Origin: Valencia hispanica
Lineage: Eukaryota; Chordata; Actinopteri; Cyprinodontiformes; Valenciidae
Length of the DNA stretch: 64,000 bases
NCBI GenBank assembly: GCA_963556495.2
Contig: OY747713.1
Span: 3,434,321-3,498,320, forward strand
Direction of reading: 5' to 3'
Shown piece by piece: positions 1-60,657 of the stretch; within the stretch, counting starts at the first letter, position 1; the number at the start of each line of letters is the position of its first letter. Below the pieces are notes generated by a model, which saw nothing but the letters and a program-made list of their open reading frames with translations, searched no databases and was not told the DNA's origin. The translations under genes and the position numbers were made by a program.

Positions 1-78
1 AGGCCGGTCTCCTTTGAGAAGGTCAAGAAGGAGCGGAAGCCAAAAGCAAATCTTTTTCAGTTTACTGCTCCAGGTTAG
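1..78 (+). CDS. Possible last coding exon of an unidentified gene (partial)
   Basis: From base 1 an open frame reads as a very basic tail rich in Lys and Arg (for example VKKERKPKANLF) and ends with FTAPG and a TAG at 76-78. It could be the C-terminus of a nuclear or nucleolar protein whose other exons lie to the left. The same bases also form a splice-donor-like CAG/GTTAGT at 71-79, so the exon could instead end just before the apparent stop. I do not recognise the protein. Support is limited to composition and the open frame. Confidence 0.3.
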   Translation, partial: RPVSFEKVKKERKPKANLFQFTAPG

Positions 79-474
79 TTCTTAGCACTGAAGCCCGCAG
101 GCAGAGCCAGAACTTAGTGGAAGGATAATATCTCTCTACTGGGAACACATTGGGATCGTCCAGGAGGAGCTGACTCTTCATCTTCAAGGAATACAGGGAG
201 CCACTTTTAAAAATTGCAGAGGTGATTTTATTTGTGTTGGATAGACCCAAACTGGTAAGGAAAGTTGGGCTGCAGCGCCCTCTGGTGGATGCCACAGGAC
301 ATGCATGTCAAAAAATGTACAAAATGTGCAAGTATCATGTAATCATTTGAGTGTGTTTTATAATAAGGAGGATTTATAGCAGCTTGTCATCAAATGAAAA
401 CTTGTTTTAGGAAAGTAACCTGCGAGTTCTGGGACATGTACTCCTATTTTGAGTATTTTTTAAATCCAGTTAAC
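79..474. other. Non-coding, left flank of a Tc1 insertion
   Basis: No exon or RNA gene seen. Near 410 a short GGAAAGTAACCTG motif appears that recurs in the sequence right of the Tc1 element, so the transposon probably landed inside an older degenerate repeat. Confidence 0.5.
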
Positions 475-1960
475 TAAACCCAGCAAAAAAAGAAACGTCC
501 CTTTTTCAGGACTGTGTATTTCAACAATAATGTCGTAAAAATCCAAATAACTTTACAGATCTTCATTGTAAAGGGTTTAAACAATGTTCTCCATGCATGT
601 TCAATGAACCATAATTAATTAATACACCTGTGGAATGGTCGTTAAGACCCTAACAGGTTACAGAAAGTAGGCATTTAAGGTCACAGTTCTAAAAACGCAG
701 GACACTAAAGAGACTTGTCTACCGACTGTGAAAAACACCCAAAGAAAGATGCCCAGGGTCCCTGCTCATCTGCGTGAACGTGCATTAGGCATGCTGCGGG
801 GAGGCATGAGGACTGCTGATGTGGCTAATGTCCGCACTGTGAGACGCCTAAGACAGCGCTACAGGGAGACAGGAAGGACAGGTGATCATCCTCGCAGTGG
901 AAGACCACGTGTAACAACACCTGCACAGGATCGGTACATCCGAATATCACACCTGCGTGACAGGTACAGGATGGCCACAACAACTGCCCGAGTCACACCA
1001 GGAACACACATTCCCTCCATCAGTGCTCAGACTGTCCGCAATAGGCTGAGAGAGGCTGGACTGAGGGCTTGTAGGCCTGTTGTAAGGCAGGTCCTTACCA
1101 GACATCACCAGCAACAACGCCACCTATGGGCACAAACCCACCTTCGCTGGACCAGACAGGAGTGGCAAAAAGTGCTCTTCACTGATGAGTCACGGTTTTG
1201 TCTCACCAGGGGTGATGGACGGATTCGTGTTTATCGTGGAAGGAATGAGCGTTACACCGAGGCCTGTACCCTGGAGCGGGATCGATTTGGAGGTGGGGGG
1301 TCCGTCATGGTCTGGGGCGGTATATCACATCACCTTGTTGTCACCAACATGAGCTTGTTGTCATTGCAGGCAATCTCAATGCCTTGCGGTACAGGGAAGA
1401 CATCCTCCTCCCTCATGTGGTACCCTTTATGCATGCTCATCCGGACATGATCCTCCAGCAGGACAATGCCACCAGCCATGCTGCTCGTTCTGTGCGGGAG
1501 TTTCTGCATGACAGCAATGTCAGTGTTCTGCCATGGCCAGCGAAGAGCCCGGATCTCAATCCCATTGAGCACGTCTGGGACCTGTTGGACCGAAGGGTGA
1601 GGGCTAGGGCCATTCCCTCCAGAAATGTCCAGGAACTTGCAAGTGCCTTGGTGGAAGAGTGGGGTAACATCTCACAGCAAGAACTGACCAATCTGGTCCA
1701 GTCCATGAGGAGGAGATGCACTGCAGTACTTCAAGCAGCTGGTGGCCACACCAGATACTGACTGGTACTTTTGATTTTGAGCCTCCCTTCATTCAAGGAC
1801 ACATTATTCTATTTCTGTTAGTCACATGTCTGTGAAACATTTTTAGTTTGTCTCATGGTGTTGACTCTGTTAGTGTTCATACAAATATTTACACACATTA
1901 AGTTTACTGAAAGTAAAAACAGTTGAAAGTCAGAGGACGTTTCTTTTTTTGCTGAGTTTA
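475..1960 (+). mobile_element. Tc1-like DNA transposon, near full length
   Basis: About 1.49 kb with terminal inverted repeats. The left end starts TA-AACCCAGCAAAAAAAG at 475 and the right end, read in reverse complement, starts TA-AACTCAGCAAAAAAAG at 1960. Both ends abut TA, the Tc1/mariner target duplication. It encodes a DD34E transposase on the + strand. The TIRs are well conserved and the transposase has one evident frameshift, so the insertion looks fairly young. Confidence 0.92.
749..1761 (+). pseudogene. Tc1-like transposase, one frameshift
   Basis: The N-terminal part (749 to about 1335) has the paired-type helix-turn-helix region with VRTVRRLRQRY and the GRPR linker, then the catalytic segment LFTDESRF with the first Asp. 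A frameshift near 1335-1350 moves the rest into the next frame, which continues as ELVVIAGNLNA, then the second Asp in QQDNATSHAA and the Glu in [14 protein letters not shown]. This is the DD34E layout of Tc1 transposases, and it ends GGHTRY-stop at 1761. The helix-turn-helix is a few residues shorter than in typical relatives (VANVRTV), suggesting a small in-frame deletion. As written it cannot make active transposase. Confidence 0.9.
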
Positions 1961-2636
1961 GAATTGAGGGGAACAAAGAGGTTACGAACAGGAAAGGGAA
2001 CTGTATAGCTTCCACAAAAATAATCGTCAATTTCCAGGAAAGTCATCGTTAAGCTATCGGGCAAGTAAGCTGGAAGTTTCATTTTCCAGGAAAACAATAT
2101 GCGAGTTTCAAGATATAACGTTTCAGCACAGTGAGCTATTCCGCAATGAAAAATAACCTGTAAGTGAAAACCAAGCACTAGGTTCTTGGAATGTGATTTC
2201 CTAGAAATTCCTCGAAAGTACAACAGGATAGAACCGTTTCATTCGCAGGAAAGTAACTGTTGGGTCCATGAAGAAGTCACCTGTAAGTTACTGAAAAGTT
2301 GCCTGTAAAGCGACCGGAAAGCAACCTTGTTCTGTATTGAGGTGGATTTCTGCGATCTGAAGTTCCCGATTTTCATATCGTTATATGACGACCACTTCAA
2401 ACCCATGATGAACTAAGATTCACTGGATTTCTAGTGTTTGATGATCGATAAGAGAAGCTTGTGTTTTTACCTCTCCATAAATACAACTACTATCATGGGG
2501 TGCAAGGATGAGGCCCAACCAATCAGGACAGGAGTTTGGGAGGAAGATGGTGAGTGGAACCAAACATTTAATACGAGAAGTAGAGCAAACTTACAGGGAT
2601 GAGACGAGGAGAGCAGGATGTGGAGCAAAGAAGGAA
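1961..2636. repeat. Degenerate short repeat (GGAAAGTAACCTG-like) and unique sequence
   Basis: Variants of GGAAAGTAACCTGTAAGTT recur irregularly from about 2035 to 2335 and once left of the Tc1 element near 410. Spacing is irregular and copies are diverged. No exon seen; short open frames here have no recognisable family. Confidence 0.4.
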
Positions 2637-3970
2637 CCAGGTCCCTCATTTATCCACCGTACTCACGCACAGATCTGGGCGTATTTCGTACGTAGGAACT
2701 ATTTTACGCATAGAGTGGTATTTACCGTCTTGTAGTGCGTAGAAATGTTCGGAAATATTAGAACAGGTCGTACGCGCAGCATCTAGTGGTAGAACGGGGG
2801 AACTGCACATATTTATCTCAGTTTATCTCCTCCATCCACCAAGGAGCTCATGTTGGCGTCTGTCTTTTAGCTAAATAACTCATAAAGTTATGGATGGATT
2901 TGGATCAAACTTTCAGGAAATGTTAGAAATTTGCCAAGCAATAAATGATTATATTTTGGGGGTGATCATGCATGGAGATCCATGTGCTTTTTTTACTCGT
3001 CACATCAGAGCGCTTCAGTTTAAACGATGTTGTTCCACTTCTAAATCAAAGGTTATCAAACTGTAGTGAGGAAACTGGATGGTCCTGCTTATCGGTGCAG
3101 CAGGTTGTCTCTGTCTCCATGGTTACTGATGCTAGCCAAAGCAGCGTCTCCATGGAGACGGCCACAGGCGGGTCACATGTGGTGATCTGTTCCCCCCCCG
3201 GTAGAAGATCTGCTCCAGCTGTGTTGCTGAGGGACGTTTTATTGGATTCACTTTGATTTCCAACCATTTTGTTCCTTTAGTTCCAGCAGGAACCTCTCCA
3301 CTGTCACTTCCTCCCAGGAACTCTTCTGTTTTTATTGGTTCCCCCTGAGCTGATAGAACCAAACAGAAACGTTCAGGACTAATTTATCTGATTTACTTTG
3401 TTCTAAGAAGTGAAGTATTTCTACAGAATTGAATAACCAGAAAAGGAATCGATTCTTTGCCACATTTTTTATGTCTGCAGCAGGAATATAACAGCTGTGT
3501 GATGGAGGGGAGACATGAAGCAGAGGAACCGCTGATAACAGACAAAAACTATCTGTGTTAAAATTAATTTGTTAATTATGATTATTTTCATAAAGTCTGT
3601 TCATCATGATTCTTTTTTTGCCTCACTTATGTTTCACCCTGATCTCTGTCGCTTAAATTACTTTTTTCGCTCTGTTAGTCATTATTTTCAGGATGAACAG
3701 ATTTAATGCATGTGTCAGAGGAAGTGGTGCGACCAAATATGGTTAATAGAGGGCGTGTTTGTATGCAAATGACCGTGAACGGCCACCAGCACCTATAGGT
3801 ACGCACATGTGGGATTCATCAACAGATGATCGTGGAGGAACATGCGTACGACTGGCCACCGCACATTTGATCAATCCGACTTTTGACTGTTCGTACGAAC
3901 ATTCTGAATATAATTCGTAAGATAGAACATGGGACAGTTTCTACGAACGTCTGATAAATGAGGGCCCTGG
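2637..3970. mobile_element. Non-autonomous DNA transposon with CCAGGNCCCTCATTTATC ends
   Basis: The left end reads CCAGGTCCCTCATTTATC and the right end, reverse-complemented, CCAGGGCCCTCATTTATC. Both ends continue into GTACG/CGTAC-rich subterminal sequence. The interior (about 1.3 kb) has no recognisable transposase. I could not see a clear target duplication, so the superfamily is open. Confidence 0.6.
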
Positions 3971-5047
3971 TGTGAATGAAACCAGAGATGTGAGAAATGA
4001 CATGGTAAAACAGGCGAGTCTCATCAGGGGAATGTCGAACAGCTGCGTGAGACGACTGGACAGAGGGAACTGAGGGAAGGAGACTAACACATGGAGTGAA
4101 CTTAGACACAAACGGATCTATAATCTAAACACAAAGGATTATATGGAAAGACCCTGATGACAGTAATAAAGAACTGTATATGGCGAGACCTTACTGGCAA
4201 TAATGAACCCAGAAATGATCAGTAAAGTACAAAAACCCATGGATCGTGACAAATGCAGTAAAAACAATCATTAGAAATGAAAAACGATCTTCTACATGAT
4301 GCAGTTTGAACTTTGGGTTCAGATTTCAGTGAGAACCGAACCGAATGTCCTCAGATGAGTACCGGTCAGAGTTGGTGTTCCTGAAACGGTTCCGTTTGGT
4401 CTGGATACCGACAGTTACGGCCACGAGTTCTGCTGGGTCCAGATAAACCGAAGCAGACCGAAGAACACCTACCGCCTGCAGGACGTTCATCTCCTCCTGT
4501 CCAGCGTTTGGCGACGCTCCTCGGGGGTGAAACAGACGACGAAACTTTCTGTGAAGCCAGAGCGGCGGTTGTGAAACCTCAGCTGCCTTTCGGATCCTCA
4601 GCTGCCATTAAAACTTCCTCTGGGTCACTTCCTCTTCCCGCTTCCCCTCAGCGCCGCCAGCCATACGTCACCAAGGTGACGGGGGAAACATCAAACCACG
4701 TCAGAGGCAATCACCGCCTCCTCCTTCCATCAGTGTTTCCAAACTCACTATTTAAGTGCAGAGAAATCAACAGAAATTCCTTCATTTCAACCAAACTGTC
4801 CCTCACTATGGGATGTCATGAAGCCCTCCAGCTTTGAGCTCAGATAGTTTCCAGTCGTTTCCAGTGCATCACCTGATTCAGTCAGTGCGATGAGAAATCA
4901 TTTCCAATCGTTACATAAAAAAGTTATCAAAGTTTCATTCCTGCAGAGTTTTTAAAATCAGCTACATTCACGTTTCTGACATTTTAAGCTCATCATTTAT
5001 CCTATAGGCTGATTTCAGTGCCAGTATGATTCAGTTATTAATAGAAA
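3971..5047. other. Intergenic, nothing assigned
   Basis: No supported gene. A GC-richer block at about 4440-4740 contains a minus-strand ATG followed by a splice-donor-like GCG/GTAGGT near 4471-4495, but no partner exon was found. The 3' untranslated region of the minus-strand gene at 5048-6145 must begin here; no clear AATAAA on the minus strand was found close by. Confidence 0.4.
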
Positions 5048-6145
5048 CTAGTGATTTTCTTTTCTTTTCTTGCTTCTCTTAAACCACCTTACAGCTTTTC
5101 CGGCAGATCTAAAGAACCCACTTCTTTCTGAATCAGTCAGAAGTTTATTCTCGTTCCTTCTGAGCTTTTCTTCTTCTTTTTCTGCTCGTTGTTTTCCACG
5201 GGATTCCGACCCGCTTCGTCCTCTAGGCGGTTCTCTCCGACCAGCATCATCATCATCATCATCATCCTTTGACGATGCTGCTGCTGCTCCGCCGTCTCCT
5301 CCTGCAGAACTCCTCTGGTTCCTCGCCGGCACCGAGCTGCTCCTCCCTCGGTTGATCCGCCGGGCGACCCGTCCCCTGCCTTCTGATTGGTCGACGGCGG
5401 CCGCCTGAAGGCGCTGCTTCAGGATGTAGCTCTCTTTAGACGGGCCAATGAGGTGGAGTCCGTCGTTCATCTCGCAGACCAGAACCGAGGCATAAGTGTC
5501 GTCGTTTTCACGGATTGTCGTCAAAAGACGTTCCCAGTCGGAGCTGAGGTCCGTCAGAGGGACTTCCTGAGTCCGCAGGGATCTGCTGAGGTCATCCAGG
5601 AGTCCCTGGAGTTCCTCCGACGCCACCCCGGAGTTCCTACCCTGTAAGGTGATGATGGCGCTTTCTTCACTTTCCTTCACACAAAGTCGCACATCTCGCC
5701 TGGTCAGGAGGTTGTCAAGTTTCCTGAAGTGTTTGGCGTATCTGTAGACATCAAAGTCCACCACAATAGGCTCGCCTGGAGTCCCACAATCTGGCTCCTG
5801 GTGTTTTGGACCAGAGGCGGTTCTGGGGTCCTGACCGCCTGTAAGGTGTGATGAATCTGGAGGTCTTCCTCGGCCTTCATCCGTCTTATTCCTGCTGTAG
5901 TATTTTGAAATCGCCCCAGAGGACGCTGGTGGAGGATCCGAGGAAGAGCGTAGCGGCGGCGGCGTCTCCAGGAGCCGCTCCAAACGGGTCCTTACGTCTT
6001 TGAGCCTCTGAAAGGAACCTTCAACGCGAACCTGACCTCGACCCAGATCCATCACCTTAAAACCGTGCGCCTGGAGGAGACTCCGGACCTCCCGCTCATC
6101 CTGGAAACGGTGGACATGAACAGTGGCCTCGACTGGGAAATCCAT
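5048..6145 (-). CDS. RBM43-like RNA-binding protein (single coding exon)
   Basis: A 365-residue open frame with the start codon directly after a good acceptor (TTCTTCCTAG/ATGG). Residues about 5-65 form a short RRM-like alpha/beta unit (VEATVHVHRF, then QVRVEGSFQRL). Residues about 125-255 form a second folded unit starting IVVDFDVYRYAKHF and ending with LIGPSKESYILKQRL. The C-terminal 110 residues are low complexity: an Asp run, Arg/Ser/Gly stretches and a basic end (WFKRSKKRKENH). The second unit and overall layout recall RBM43-type proteins, which bind RNA and act in translational control. The complete first RRM of mammalian RBM43 is not evident, so this may be a fish paralogue. One coding exon plus an untranslated first exon is inferred. 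Assignment is by memory of the family, not by search. Confidence 0.6.
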   Translation of the reverse strand: MDFPVEATVHVHRFQDEREVRSLLQAHGFKVMDLGRGQVRVEGSFQRLKDVRTRLERLLETPPPLRSSSDPPPASSGAISKYYSRNKTDEGRGRPPDSSHLTGGQDPRTASGPKHQEPDCGTPGEPIVVDFDVYRYAKHFRKLDNLLTRRDVRLCVKESEESAIITLQGRNSGVASEELQGLLDDLSRSLRTQEVPLTDLSSDWERLLTTIRENDDTYASVLVCEMNDGLHLIGPSKESYILKQRLQAAAVDQSEGRGRVARRINRGRSSSVPARNQRSSAGGDGGAAAASSKDDDDDDDAGRREPPRGRSGSESRGKQRAEKEEEKLRRNENKLLTDSERSGFFRSAGKAVRWFKRSKKRKENH

Positions 6146-6800
6146 CTAGGAAGAACAGACACAGGGAATGAAAAATCCAGCTTTGAACTATTATGCATTC
6201 AAATATTTATTGGTTAATAGAAGAAAGAAAAGAAAATTCCAGGAGAAAAGATATTAAGAAAAACCTTAAGCTAAATGGGAATTTATTGATTTTTTTTCTT
6301 ATTCAGTAAAACAATCAGTAGAACACAGAATACAGAATTTAGTCTGTTTTGATTGTTCCCCTTCCAGCTGTTAACCTGATTAATCCTCGGAGATAATAAA
6401 TGAAATCTGATCCATTTAATTTCAGTTGGACTTTTTTCTCTCCTTTCTCCAATCAACACGTTTCACCGAAAGTGAAAGCACCTGTCAGGTGTGTGTTTGT
6501 CTTCTTATGGAGCAAAAACATCAGAAATCTAAGAAAAAAACTAAAACAACCTTAAATATAAGAAACAAAAATGATTTGCAGATCTACAAAGAAAAAAAAA
6601 AAATCGAAACTTTTTGCACAGACGTCACAAACAGACCATAATAGTATTTATTCCTGCGTAATCACGCCTGATATGTAAAAAGAAAAAGTGCAACAATAGC
6701 ACGCAGACCGTCCACTAAAAACAAGCGGAGAAGCTGAAACTCACCGTGAACTTGAACTTCTCTTTACTTCACTTCTGAAAATTAAGCGACTTGATAGTGG
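6146..6800 (-). other. 5' intron and non-coding first exon of the RBM43-like gene
   Basis: On the minus strand a donor CACG/GTGAGT ends a short first exon at 6745, and the acceptor lies at 6146-6147 next to the start codon, giving an intron of about 600 bp. Exon 1 runs from 6745 towards about 6800; its 5' end is inferred from the regulatory sites upstream. Confidence 0.5.
6468..6479 (+). promoter_or_regulatory. ISRE/IRF-type element in the intron
   Basis: GAAAGTGAAAGC fits the GAAANNGAAA core bound by IRF factors. It lies inside the first intron of the RBM43-like gene. Function is inferred from the motif and from a second copy near the promoter. Confidence 0.45.
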
Positions 6801-6803
6801 GAC

Positions 6804-6815
6804 GAAACCGAAACG
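6804..6815 (+). promoter_or_regulatory. ISRE-type element in the promoter
   Basis: GAAACCGAAACG is an exact GAAANNGAAA core, 60-70 bp upstream (minus sense) of the first-exon donor of the RBM43-like gene. In vertebrates such sites bind ISGF3 or IRFs and mark interferon-stimulated promoters. Confidence 0.5.
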
Positions 6816-6817
6816 GG

Positions 6818-6825
6818 TGACGTCA
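6818..6825. promoter_or_regulatory. CRE (TGACGTCA)
   Basis: A perfect palindromic cAMP-response element 2 bp from the ISRE-type site, in the presumed promoter of the RBM43-like gene; CREB/ATF family proteins bind this motif. Confidence 0.45.
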
Positions 6826-7476
6826 TGTCCGCTCCAGACCACTTCGACCGCAAACCCAAAACCAGCAGGGTTTTCCAATCCGGCCCAGTTCCCAGAATGT
6901 CCTCATCATCACCACGGAGAGGAAGATATGAAATTAAAATAAACCTTGTCAATTAAACAATAAACTCAAAAGGTCAACAGTTGAAATACGAAATAATTTC
7001 CCTAAATTTTTATTTACATTTAAGCCATAATGCTCCGAAAATATTTTAAAAGAATTTATTTCCCCTAAAAATATAATTTTATTTAAAAAACGAAACTCGC
7101 TCAGGCATTCCAAACTCCGCCGCTAGGTGTCACCAAATCCCACATTATGAGGCTTACCAGCTCAATGTGGAAACTTTGACCTGATGAACAAATATTTTAA
7201 ACATATTTTAAAGACTTTACTCAATTAGGGTTTTAATATTCTGAAATCTACATTATTGTACTCATTTTTATTCCTGGCTGTGCTAAAATAATCTGGCTCT
7301 CTAAAAAAAATACAAATTAGCCTAAAACTGATCTTTTAAAAAAAAAAAAACTTTTCCCCAGCTCTGGAGCAGAAAAAAAGCTGATATAGTTTTATATAAG
7401 CTCCATTTTGTAAATAATTTTATTATCAGTGTAATAAATTATTTTCCTCCCTCGTAAAAAAGCCTAACCGGTTTGA
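6826..7476. other. AT-rich intergenic, no gene seen
   Basis: Several homopolymer A/T runs, no exon-like frame. Nothing further can be supported. Confidence 0.5.
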
Positions 7477-7925
7477 GGGTTTATGCAGGGATCTCAAAAT
7501 CTATTTTAATATCTTTTCAAGACTTTTTTAAAGACCTTTTAAGTAAAATTAAGATTTTATCGCAATGCACTTATAAATTATTAATCAGCCACAAGTTTAA
7601 GCCACTGTTTAAAAATCCTCAACTTCTAACCAAGAATCTGCAAATGTACAAAATTTTTGGTATTTTATCGCTTCGCAGCAATTCACTATCAATTAGTGGG
7701 ATAGGTCATGTTGGCAATGATAAGTTTAAGGATGGTATGTAAAGTCACGTAGTACAGAAACCCAAGCAAAAAGCTGAAAAATTATTAGATTTTATTAGTT
7801 TACGTGCGTCTATTTTTGAAAGACAAACTTATTATAAAAACATGTCAATACTAACCAAAAGAGTCTCAAGTTTCCTTAAATCAATTTATCAACTTTTACT
7901 ACTTTTCAAGACCCTGCGGATACCC
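7477..7925. mobile_element. Short hAT-type MITE
   Basis: The left end reads AGGGTTTATGCAGGG and the right end CCCTGCGGATACCCTG, an imperfect inverted pair of the CAGGGTT type seen at many fish hAT MITEs. The interior has no coding capacity. No exact target duplication was seen. Confidence 0.5.
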
Positions 7926-8859
7926 TGGATTCAAACGACTCAATAAAGTCCAAAGCTGAAAATAAAAAGCAATAAAAACACAAAGATGATTTAATATCAA
8001 CATTGGGTCTCTTTCATATGCAGATTTGCTAAGTTCAGATGGTTGTTTAATTCCAACACTGCAGCAGCAATCAACTCTAAAATAATATTCAAACCTATTT
8101 TAACTCCTTATGATCTGAAATAAATAAAAACACGTTTTCAGTGCGTTTCAAATGATGTAGCAAATTTTAATATTAACAGACATAAAACCTCCTGCACATT
8201 TCAACATTTAGGAACACACCACTGGACATTTTCCTTTAAAACAATAAATGTTTTTCTTTAACGGGACAAAAATCAGCGTACCTCAGCAGATTATTGGCTT
8301 GTTTGTCAGATTTTATGCAAAGCAAAAAACAAAAAGATTCCCAACAACACTGTAATTTCTCCTCCAGATTAAAGAGAAAAACCTCCCTTTTTATTTATTT
8401 TTTTACCCAGAAAGCCACACAATTACATCAATTAGCCATTAACAGAAGTATAAAATGTTTTGTAAAAAGCCAATTCCCCCCCAAATTTCAAATATTTCGA
8501 GAATCTTTTAAGTTCCCTGGATTCATTTTTAATTTTATTCATTTCATTGGCACACTAAATGAGGGATTTCACCTACTTTTCTACTGATATAAAATGAAAA
8601 GCCTAAAATCAGGGGTGTGTAACAGCATGCAGAGGGAACAACTCACAACACGGTTAAAAACATTTTCTAAAAACCTGAAGAACTACTTCAGGCAAACAGC
8701 CACAAATAGGGGAAAAACAAACGACAATAAAAGATTTTCAGGAACCTGGAAAATGTGGTCCCAAACCTAAAAATGTGAAATAAAATGTATAAAAACCTAC
8801 AGATGAACTTTAGGACTAGCTAGTTTTCAGGGAAAGTCGAGAACTTTAAACCACGCCTC
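7926..8859 (-). other. Probable 3' untranslated region of the acidic-repeat gene
   Basis: This AT-rich stretch lies just downstream (minus sense) of the stop at 8860. TTTATTTATT near 8390-8400 gives overlapping AATAAA signals on the minus strand and would define a 3' UTR of about 460 nt. No other gene seen. Confidence 0.35.
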
Positions 8860-58123
<49,264 letters not shown>

Positions 58124-58420
58124 TCCTCGCGGTCCGCCTCACTCCATCTCGGCGGGTGTTCTGCCGCTTTTATGTAGCCTCACGTTTAGCCGCCGCGGCG
58201 CCCCACAGACCCGGTCACCGTCTCCCAAAACCCGGAGGTACAAAGAAGAAGGTTTAAACCCCAACCAGTTCCTGCGGCAGGACACCACGTTAATCGCCGC
58301 TTTGTTTTCTTCCGGTTAGCTCCAAAAAGGAAAAAGGCGGGCGGCGGGTGTTGATGACGCGGCGTCACCCGACCTATCGACGTTGCTTAGCGACAAAATC
58401 GAATCAAAACCGCTAAATTA
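58124..58420. promoter_or_regulatory. CpG-rich promoter region of the acidic-repeat gene
   Basis: GC- and CpG-rich (GCCGCCGCGGCGCCCC, GGCGGGCGGCGGG), contrasting with flanks. It contains GATGACGCGGCGTCACC (ATF-like palindrome) and GTTGCTTAGCGAC near 58382, loosely like an RFX X-box. Promoter role inferred from position. Confidence 0.45.
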
Positions 58421-60651
58421 AAAATATATTTTATTAATCTCAAAGGGAAACTTACGTGTTGTAGCTCGTGTTATTCAAGTTTCTTCAAAGAGTTGTAGGT
58501 GGGGTAGAAGGGATCTCCTGTAGCAGTCAGTCCCACAGCAAGTCAGAAGAAACCTCTGGCTGAAGACACATCACGTTTTATCATATCGTTACCCTCTTAA
58601 ATTAACCCTCTTAAAATAAGTAATTTTTTAAAGGTTTTTAACAAAATACAAAAAATTGAACAAAACATTGAATATAACATTTATTAACAATTTCATTCAA
58701 AAAAGATTGTGACAATAGATGACTATTGACATATTAAAAACATTGTCTCTCAGTTATGCAACATGAGATAAATAAATGACTTAGGCAAATGTTTTAACAT
58801 GCCTATGTGACTTAGGCCATTATTTTAGGAAGGTGACGATATGACAGTTTGATGTAGAATTGGATTTTATTGTTTTTATCCTGTGAAGCCACCTTGGGTG
58901 TCCTGAAAGGAGCTATTAAATAAGATTTATTATTATTATTATTATTACAACACCCGTGTAAATTAAAGAGCAACTCACCCCAAAATCAACTTTTTTTTGT
59001 TGATAAACTATATAAAGGATAGAATAATAGTGCTGTCTACGTTTCTGGTAATTATTTTTGTATTCTAGTGCATCTCAGTAAAAATATAAATTTTCTGTCT
59101 AAAACCATCGGTATGGCGCCCTCCTCAGGTTAACACTATGCTGCACTTGAATTTGAATCAGGCTTTGTGCATCAGCAGATGTCAATCACAGCCCAGAACA
59201 CGTTTGTATACCACAGTGGTCATTAATAAAATCAAGAGCAAAGCTAGGAACAAGCGGGAATGACACTAATACATCCCCAGTCATAGAGGCAAGTGTTGGT
59301 CCACACTCCGTGCCAGTCTGTGGCACTAATGCACCAATTTGTTGTTTGCCAGCCATCAATAAACATCGCAAAGAAGAAGGGCGCTATATGAGCACACCAA
59401 CGGTACCTATGATGAAAACTTTGTGATAAATATGGTGCGCTTACATTTGCAATCGGAACCCAAAAAAAATAAATCAGACTTCCCTCCTTGGAAAGTCTGA
59501 GTTTTTTTGCGCCAACTTCCAGTTCCAAAATGGCCGCCCCTCGCATCAACAGTAGCAGCTGTGGTGGAAACACTTTTTTTTTTTTTACAAGACACCAGAA
59601 GGAGTGCATCTAAAGATCAAGCCTGCAACTCTAAACTTGACAAAATAAAAGTGGTGTTTGCATGTGGAAAGTGCAACTTAAAACGATGTTTATAAGAGCA
59701 ACAATGGCTGCCTGGGCCGTCGCCATATTGGAATCCCGACTTATCCAACTACGTTAACTGGAACGCTGTAAGCTTAGGGTAATCTTACAGCTAACAGTAG
59801 CCTGCTGTGGTGGCCTGTAATTACGCTATGGATATGTATTCATACGCCAAAGTGCAACGTTAAAATAAATGTCGACAACCAGTGACTCCACCCTCTAGCC
59901 AATCAGTGACCGACAGCCGTCTGACGTTGCTTTTTTAGTCCCTGCTTGGCCCACATGGAACCGCAGTGAAGCTGGTACTAAAAATGGGATCGGCTTGGCC
60001 CGACTTCTGCCAGTGGAAAAACAATGGAACCAGGGCTGCGTCGGGCCGAGTCGGTAATAGTGGAAAAACACCAATAGAGACACTGAAGAAGACGACTTCA
60101 CCGACTTTAGAGAGGAAGATGAAGATAGCGACCAATGACTTCTTGTGGGCTAAAGTATCTTTTCTTTTTCAACCAGGCATGTTTACTGTCGTGTCGTGTT
60201 GGTGCCGTACTGCCGATTTTCAGGCATTTTGAAAAAGATGTTACAACATGAAAACGTGCGGCTTAGATTCAGGTGCGTTCAATAGTCCGAAAATTACGGT
60301 AATTGGACCGATTTGGACGTAAAAAAGACAGTTTTTGTTCGAGATGGTTCTGTTCTGTCAATGATATTTAAGATTTCGAAAGGCGGGTTGTTTGCTTTCC
60401 GAGTGGTTTGACAAAAGCGTTTACTGTATCTACAGTCATGATTGTATCCCTGATTGGTATGCATAATTGGAATCAGAAAAATCTCCTCTATATGTACATA
60501 GAAAGGCTGTTGCAAAAAAAAAAAAAAAACGATAACCAAAGTTTTTCTGTTTTTTAAGTCCTGCATGAAAACAGGTGGATGTTAAAGAGCTGAAAGGCTT
60601 TAGATGTTAAAACACCAGTAGGACGGATCTTGGTGGCAGTTTAGAGTTCGG
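58421..60651. other. Intergenic with unclassified repeats
   Basis: A (TTA)n microsatellite at 58928-58949; a GAGCAACTCACCCCAAAATC stretch near 58968 and AAAATGGCCGCC near 59525 look like parts of fish DNA elements; another GC-richer element lies at 59890-60230. No gene supported. Confidence 0.4.
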
Positions 60652-60657
60652 TTTATT
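60652..60657 (-). terminator. kdm1b: Poly(A) signal of kdm1b
   Basis: AATAAA on the minus strand, 670 nt downstream of the kdm1b stop, the first such signal after it that I found; it would define the 3' UTR. Confidence 0.45.

Noticed and set aside
4454..4498. Possible minus-strand first exon (ATG, MNVLQA, then GCG/GTAGGT)
   Set aside because: No following exon to the left and no homologous protein recognised.
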